From contig JAJKIL010000261.1 of NCBI GenBank assembly GCA_021154515.1, forward strand, positions 1-8,902: a DNA stretch of 8,902 bases, read 5' to 3'. Positions 1 to 6,100 of the stretch are shown piece after piece. Source of the stretch: Niastella sp. (GTDB taxonomy: Bacteria; Bacteroidota; Bacteroidia; Chitinophagales; Chitinophagaceae). Under the pieces are notes generated by a model. The model was given only the letters and a program-made list of their open reading frames with translations, did not search any database and was not told where the DNA came from. Every line of letters begins with the position of its first letter. Position 1 is the first letter of the stretch. Position numbers and translations under genes: made by a program.

Positions 1-162
1 ACCCGGTTAGATAGTGTGGGGCTTCGCAGCGCCTGGTCGCAAAAAGTTATTTTCTTTAATTCTACATCTGCTACTACGGTCATCCGCTTTCAGGCAGTTG
101 GGGATTTCGGGGTTACCGATATTGGACTGGATGATATCCTGGTGGCCGATTGGCCCGATTGT
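1..162 (+). other. C-terminal end of a MAM-like (jelly-roll) domain in the giant protein
   Basis: Residues 1-54 read W-S-Q-K, then a T-V-I-R-F-Q-A strand, then G-D-F-G-V-T-D-I-G-L-D-D-I-L-V, and finish with a Cys at residue 54. The R-F-x-A...D-I-G-[LI]-D-D-I pattern is the usual closing segment of MAM and MAM-like domains in secreted Bacteroidota proteins. Only this end is visible, so neither the domain type nor its N-terminal limit can be confirmed. Confidence 0.6.
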
Positions 163-3100
163 TCGGGTACCCCCAATGCCGGCAATACCACCACATCCAG
201 TTCGACTGTTTGTGTGGAACCATTTACATTAGGGGTAACAGGCATCAGTACAGGTAATGGTATTACCTATCAGTGGCAGCAGTCGGTAGATAGTCTGGTT
301 TGGACCGACATCACCGGCGCTACCGGTATTTCCCTGACTAAATCCCAGGTAGGCACGCATTGGTATCGCCTGGTTACCACCTGCACATTGAGCAGCACTT
401 CAGCTAACTCAACCGCGGTAAAGGTGATCTCGCCCACACCGGTGCATGGCATCTTTAACATTAATAATACACAACCAACAACTGGTAACAACTTTAATAA
501 TTTCAACGACGCCTACAACTTTATAAAATGCGGTATTGACGGACAGGTAACCTTTAATGTACAAACTGGTACCGGTACGTATAATGAACAGTTGATCATG
601 ACGGCTATCCCCGGCGCCTCAGCAACAAATACGGTAACGTTTAAAGGCGTTGGCAGCGGCGTGATCGGATTTGCTTCTACCAATACCAACGAACGGGCCG
701 TGATAAAACTCAAAGGCACCCGGTATATCATCCTGGACAGCCTGATTATAAAAGCCAGTGTGGGTACGTATGGATACGGCGTACAGTTGATGAGCAATAC
801 CGATTCGAACATAGTGAGGAACTGTACCATTAACCTGTCAACCAGTTCTACTACCCAAAACTTTGCCGGTATTGTGGTGAATGGTTCCGATGCAGGCCCT
901 GTTACAACCGGTAACGTCTTAAGCGACTTTAACGAATTTACCGGTAATACGATCACGGGCGGTTATTATGGCATTACACTGGTGGCCAGCTTTAATAACG
1001 GCGCCAATGGCAATAACAAGATTACCAGGAACATCATAAAAGACTTTTACTCCTATGGTATTTATGTGGCCGGAAGCTATGCAACGGTGATCGAGAAGAA
1101 CAGCATCAGCCGGCCGGCACGTACCGGAGTAACCGATTTCTATGGTATTTATTTCACCACGGAAAAGAATGCGGGTTGCGCCATCAGCAAGAACCGCATC
1201 TTCAATCCGTTTGGCGGTGCGCCCAACAGCACTGCTGCCTTCTATGGCATTAATTCTAATAATTCCAGCGGTTCAACCGGTGGCACCAATAATGAGAACG
1301 TTGTAAGCAATAACCTGATCTATGATGTAAATGGAAATGGATTGGTGTATGCGATCTTTAACACTGCTTCGGACAATACCTGGTATTTTCATAATACCAT
1401 TTCATTGGATAATATTGCTTCTACTTCTACCGCAGCAACAAGAGGGTTTTATCAAACCGGAACTGCGGGCGGTATTTTCTTCTACAATAACAATATCTCC
1501 ATCACCCGCGGGGGAACCGGTACCAGGTATTGTATTTACCTGGCATCGAACCTGCCTCCCGGTGCAGATAACAATAACTATTATCTCAATGCTGCAGCTG
1601 GCAACAATGCCGTAGGTTTTTACACGGCGAGCCGTGCGCAGTTGAGCAACTGGCGCACAGCTACCAACCTGGATGCAAATTCTTTATCGATCACTCCGGC
1701 TTTTGTGGATCCGGGCAATGGCGACTTTACACCAGGCAACGCCGGTATAGATAACAAAGGCACCGGCATTGGTATCGCCGACGATATAAAAGATCAACCG
1801 CGCAGCACCACCACACCTGATATTGGCGCCTATGAGTTCACGCCATCGCCTTGTGCTGTTCCATTGGTGAATGGAAGAATAGATCTTACACCTGATACTA
1901 TTTGCCAGTACAATCCCGTATACCTGCATGTGAACATCGGTGCATTCGGTTCCGGCCAAACCTTCCAGTGGCAACAGGCCAGATCATTGACCGGCGCCTG
2001 GGTAAATATAGGTACGCCGATGCTGACACCCGATACCACCATTATTGCCGATACCACCAGCTATTTCCGGGTGCAGATCTCCTGTGGCGTCAACACCGTT
2101 TATACCGATACGGCGCTGCTGGTAGTGAACCCCGTTTTGCCAAACGGTATATATACTATCAATAAGAATGGACAGTCCACTTATATACCCGGTAAACCCG
2201 GTGGTAACTTCCTGAGTTTTGCCGATGCAAAAGCAGCCATGGGTTGCGGTATTGGCGGCGCCATCGTATTTAATGTAGCACCAAACTCAGGACCATATAC
2301 CGAGCAATTGATCCTGGATAGCATTCCCGGTACTTCGGCCATCAACACCATAACCTTCAATGGAAATGGTAACACCATCACCTTTAATGCCACCAACAAC
2401 AGCCAGCGCGCAGTGATAAAACTGAATGGCGCCGATCATATCATTTTCGACAGCCTGGTGATTGAAGCCGGTGGCGGTACGTATGGCTATGGCATACAAC
2501 TGATCAATAATGCAGACTCCAATATTGTCCGCAAGTGTACTATCAATACCTCTGTTTCTTCAATAAATACCAATTATGCCGGTATTGTGATCAACTCAAG
2601 TGATGCAGGCACTATTTCAACCGGTAACACGCTGTGTGATGCCAACGTGTTCGACGGCAATATTGTTACTGGTGGTTATTATGGCATTACGCTCGTGGGC
2701 AATACAACGACTGCTGGTTTCCTCAATAACAACAGCTTTACCAATAACACCGTACAGGATTTCTATAATTATGGATTGTATGTAACCGGTACCAATTTCA
2801 CCACGGTGACAGGTAATAAATTTACCCGGGCTGCGCGTACCAATACAGCTACCAGTGTGTATGGTATTTATGTAACCACCGCGCCGAGCAACCGGTTAAG
2901 CATTTCGAAGAACAGGTTCAGCCGTTTCTTTGGCGGCATCAGTGCCAACACGGCCACCTTCTATGGTGTGTATCATAATAGCGTTTCGGCAAGTCCAGAA
3001 GATACCGTAAGCAATAACCTGTTTTACGACCTGGATGGCAACGGGCCGGTCTATGCCCTGTACAATACCGGATCGTCCAACATCTGGTACTATCATAATA

Positions 3101-6100
3101 CGATCTCTATTGACAATACAACCAGTACGGCAACAGGTGCGAGTGTGGGTTTCTATCACACTACTACAGCAACCGGTATTCAGTTTGTGGATAATATCAT
3201 CACCATCAACCGGGGTGGAACCGGCGTCAAACACGCCATTTACCTCAACTCCACCAGCAGTGAAGTATTATCGAACAACAACGACCTGTATGTAAACGCC
3301 ACCAATGCCAATACCGGCTTTTACACGGCCAATCGCACTACGCTGGCCGACTGGCAAACAGCCACCAGCAGTGATGCGAATTCGCTTGGCATGAACCCGC
3401 TTTATACCGACGTTATCACCGGCAATTATATGCCACAACTGGCTGCCATGGATAACAAGGGTACACCGGTTGGCATTACAACAGATATTGTGAATGCGGT
3501 GCGTTCAACCACCACACCGGATATGGGCGCCTATGAATTTGCGCCATTGCCCTGCCAAACCCCTCCAGTGGCTGGTACAGCCATCGCAACACCCTCATCA
3601 GGATTGTGTCTGGAAATGCCGATTGAACTTAACGTGACCGGTCATTCGCCATTGGGCGCTATTACCTTCCAGTGGCAATCGTCACCTGATGGAACGAACT
3701 GGACAGATATCGGCCCCGTACAATATTTCCCGAAATATAATACCAAGGCCGGGTTGAATACCTGGTACCGTGCGGCTGTAACCTGTACCAATAATACCGT
3801 GTATACGGCGCCGATACAGGTAACCTTGAATAACATTCTGCTCACCGGTACATATACAATAGACCCCGCGAAGCCGGCTGCTTTACCAAACTTTACTTCA
3901 TTTCAGGCCGCAGTGGATGCCCTGTTGTGCGGGATCAGTGGTCCGATCATATTTAAAGTGGCAGCGGGTACTTATAATGAACAGATCAGGATACCTTATA
4001 TTCCCAATACATCAACTGTAAACACCGTAACGTTTGAAAGCGATAATGGCGTAGCCAGTTCGGTGAACCTGAGTTTCGATGCTATCACTTCCGCTAATTA
4101 TACGCTGAAGCTGGACAGCACCCGGTATTTCATCTTTAAGAACCTGACCATCAGCGGCACCAATACCACCTTTGGTCGCGTAGTGGAACTGGCAAACACC
4201 GCTTCATACGACAGTATTGTAAACTGTATTATCACCGCGCCGGTTGCAACGGTGGCTTCCAATACCCTTGCCGGTATTTATGCCAACCAACTGAAGGGAA
4301 CCAATAACGTCATAAGAGGCAATACCGTCAATAACGGCGCAACCGGTATTTACTTTACGGGTACCGGTACAGGCGCAGGTTTAACACCCGATCACGTGAT
4401 CGACAGCAATACCGTGAACAATGCCTGGCAGAATGGTATTTACACTGCCAATATCAAACGGCTTCAGCTCAATAAAAATACCGTGAACCTAAACGGTCCG
4501 GTAAATGCAACGGCCTATGGTATTTATGCAACGGATTGTGATTCGTCATACAATATAACCGGCAACCATATTGCCATCAGCAATACAGGAACCATTGTAT
4601 ATGGTCTGGCGCTGTTCAACAGCGATAGTTCGCTTACAAAACGCGGCAAACTCGCCAACAATATGGTGACCGCTGTTAATAACAACACCGGTACCTTGTA
4701 TGGCATTTACCTGAGCGCTTCACCAGGCATCCTGGTTGCCAACAACGTAGTGGCGCTGCAAACGACTGGTTCTGGTTCGTATGGGATGTACCATAACAAC
4801 TTTAGTGTAGCTGATTACTTCAATAACAGCATCAACAGTACAACGGCTACTGCAACCAACAACCACGCCATGTACCTGTTGAATACAACAGCGAATGCAG
4901 TACAGTTACGTAATAATATTTTTTCGGCAAAAGGCGGTGGCGTAGCCCTGTATGTGAACAACAGCAGCCAGTCGCTCACCAGTGATTACAATATGCTGTA
5001 CACAACAGGTTCAACCCTGGTGCAACGTGCCAACCCCGCAGGTTTGTTTGCCACCCTGGCCGACTGGAAAGCCGGTTCTTACTGGGATAAGTATTCCATT
5101 ACCTATACACCTGCCTTTGTAAGTGATAACGACCTGCATCCAGATCTGGCTAACCCAGATGTGTGGGCCATGCATGGCCGTGGGGTACAGATCCCGGGCA
5201 ACGATCGCGATATCAATGATTCCATCAGGCCGGTATTGCTAACACAAGGTGTACCCGACCTCGGTGCCTGGGAATTCTTCCCAACGGCACAGCCAACCCT
5301 GTTGACCGCCACACCTGCCACACCGGCGGCCAACCAGTTACAAACATTTATGTATGGTACCGATACGGTGATGAAGATCACCTGGGGGCCAACGGCACCG
5401 GCCACCCTGGAAGCGCGCCGTTTCTCGGGCGTTGTGCCATCCGGATTAGTGTCGCGCCCTGACTCCATGTTCTTCTATACAAAAGTGAATATCCCCGGTG
5501 GTGGTAATTATGATTACAATATGGAATTGTTCTACCTCGATCCATGGCAGGGTTCCATCCCCGATCAAAACCAGTTGGGTCTTGGAAAAACAACCGTGTC
5601 AAACGCGTGGGTAGTAGGCTTTAGCAGCCGGGTAGATGTGTTGAAGAAAAAGATCACGCAAACTTCGGTGAATTATATCGATCGCTTTACCGGGTTGATC
5701 AATCCATATGCTCCGCCGGTACTGCCTGAAAAAGACAGCTCTAACCGCGGTAAACGGTTCTGGGTGGGTTACCAACGGAGTTATGATTTCAACCCCGGTA
5801 GCAATTCACAGGAAATGGTATTGTACATGAGCACTACCGATCAACCGGCCAATGTACAGGTTCGTATCAATGGCACCAGCTGGGTACGGAATTATGTGAT
5901 CCCGCCATTTACGACAAAAGCATCAGACTTTATGCCAAAGACCGGTTTGGATGATGCCCGTCTGCTGGATGAAGGTTTGTACGATCGAGGCATCAGTATC
6001 GTGAGCGATGTGCCTATTACGGCCTATGCGCATATCTTCGCCAGCGCCAACTCCGGCGCCACCATGTTGTTCCCGGTTGGCGTATGGGGTTATGAATATT

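Noticed and set aside
16..18. GTG at 16 as the start of the giant gene
   Set aside because: The frame is open back to base 1 and the first residues are already in the middle of a MAM-like domain. No signal peptide follows the GTG.
513..956. 147-residue open frame on the minus strand
   Set aside because: It is antisense to beta-helix 1. Its hydrophobic look comes from the complement of the Asn/Thr/Gly-rich coding, and there is no independent evidence for it.
163..5280. Short repeated words as a CRISPR-like or satellite array
   Set aside because: The repeats are in frame, degenerate and spaced by beta-helix rung length, so they are explained by protein structure.
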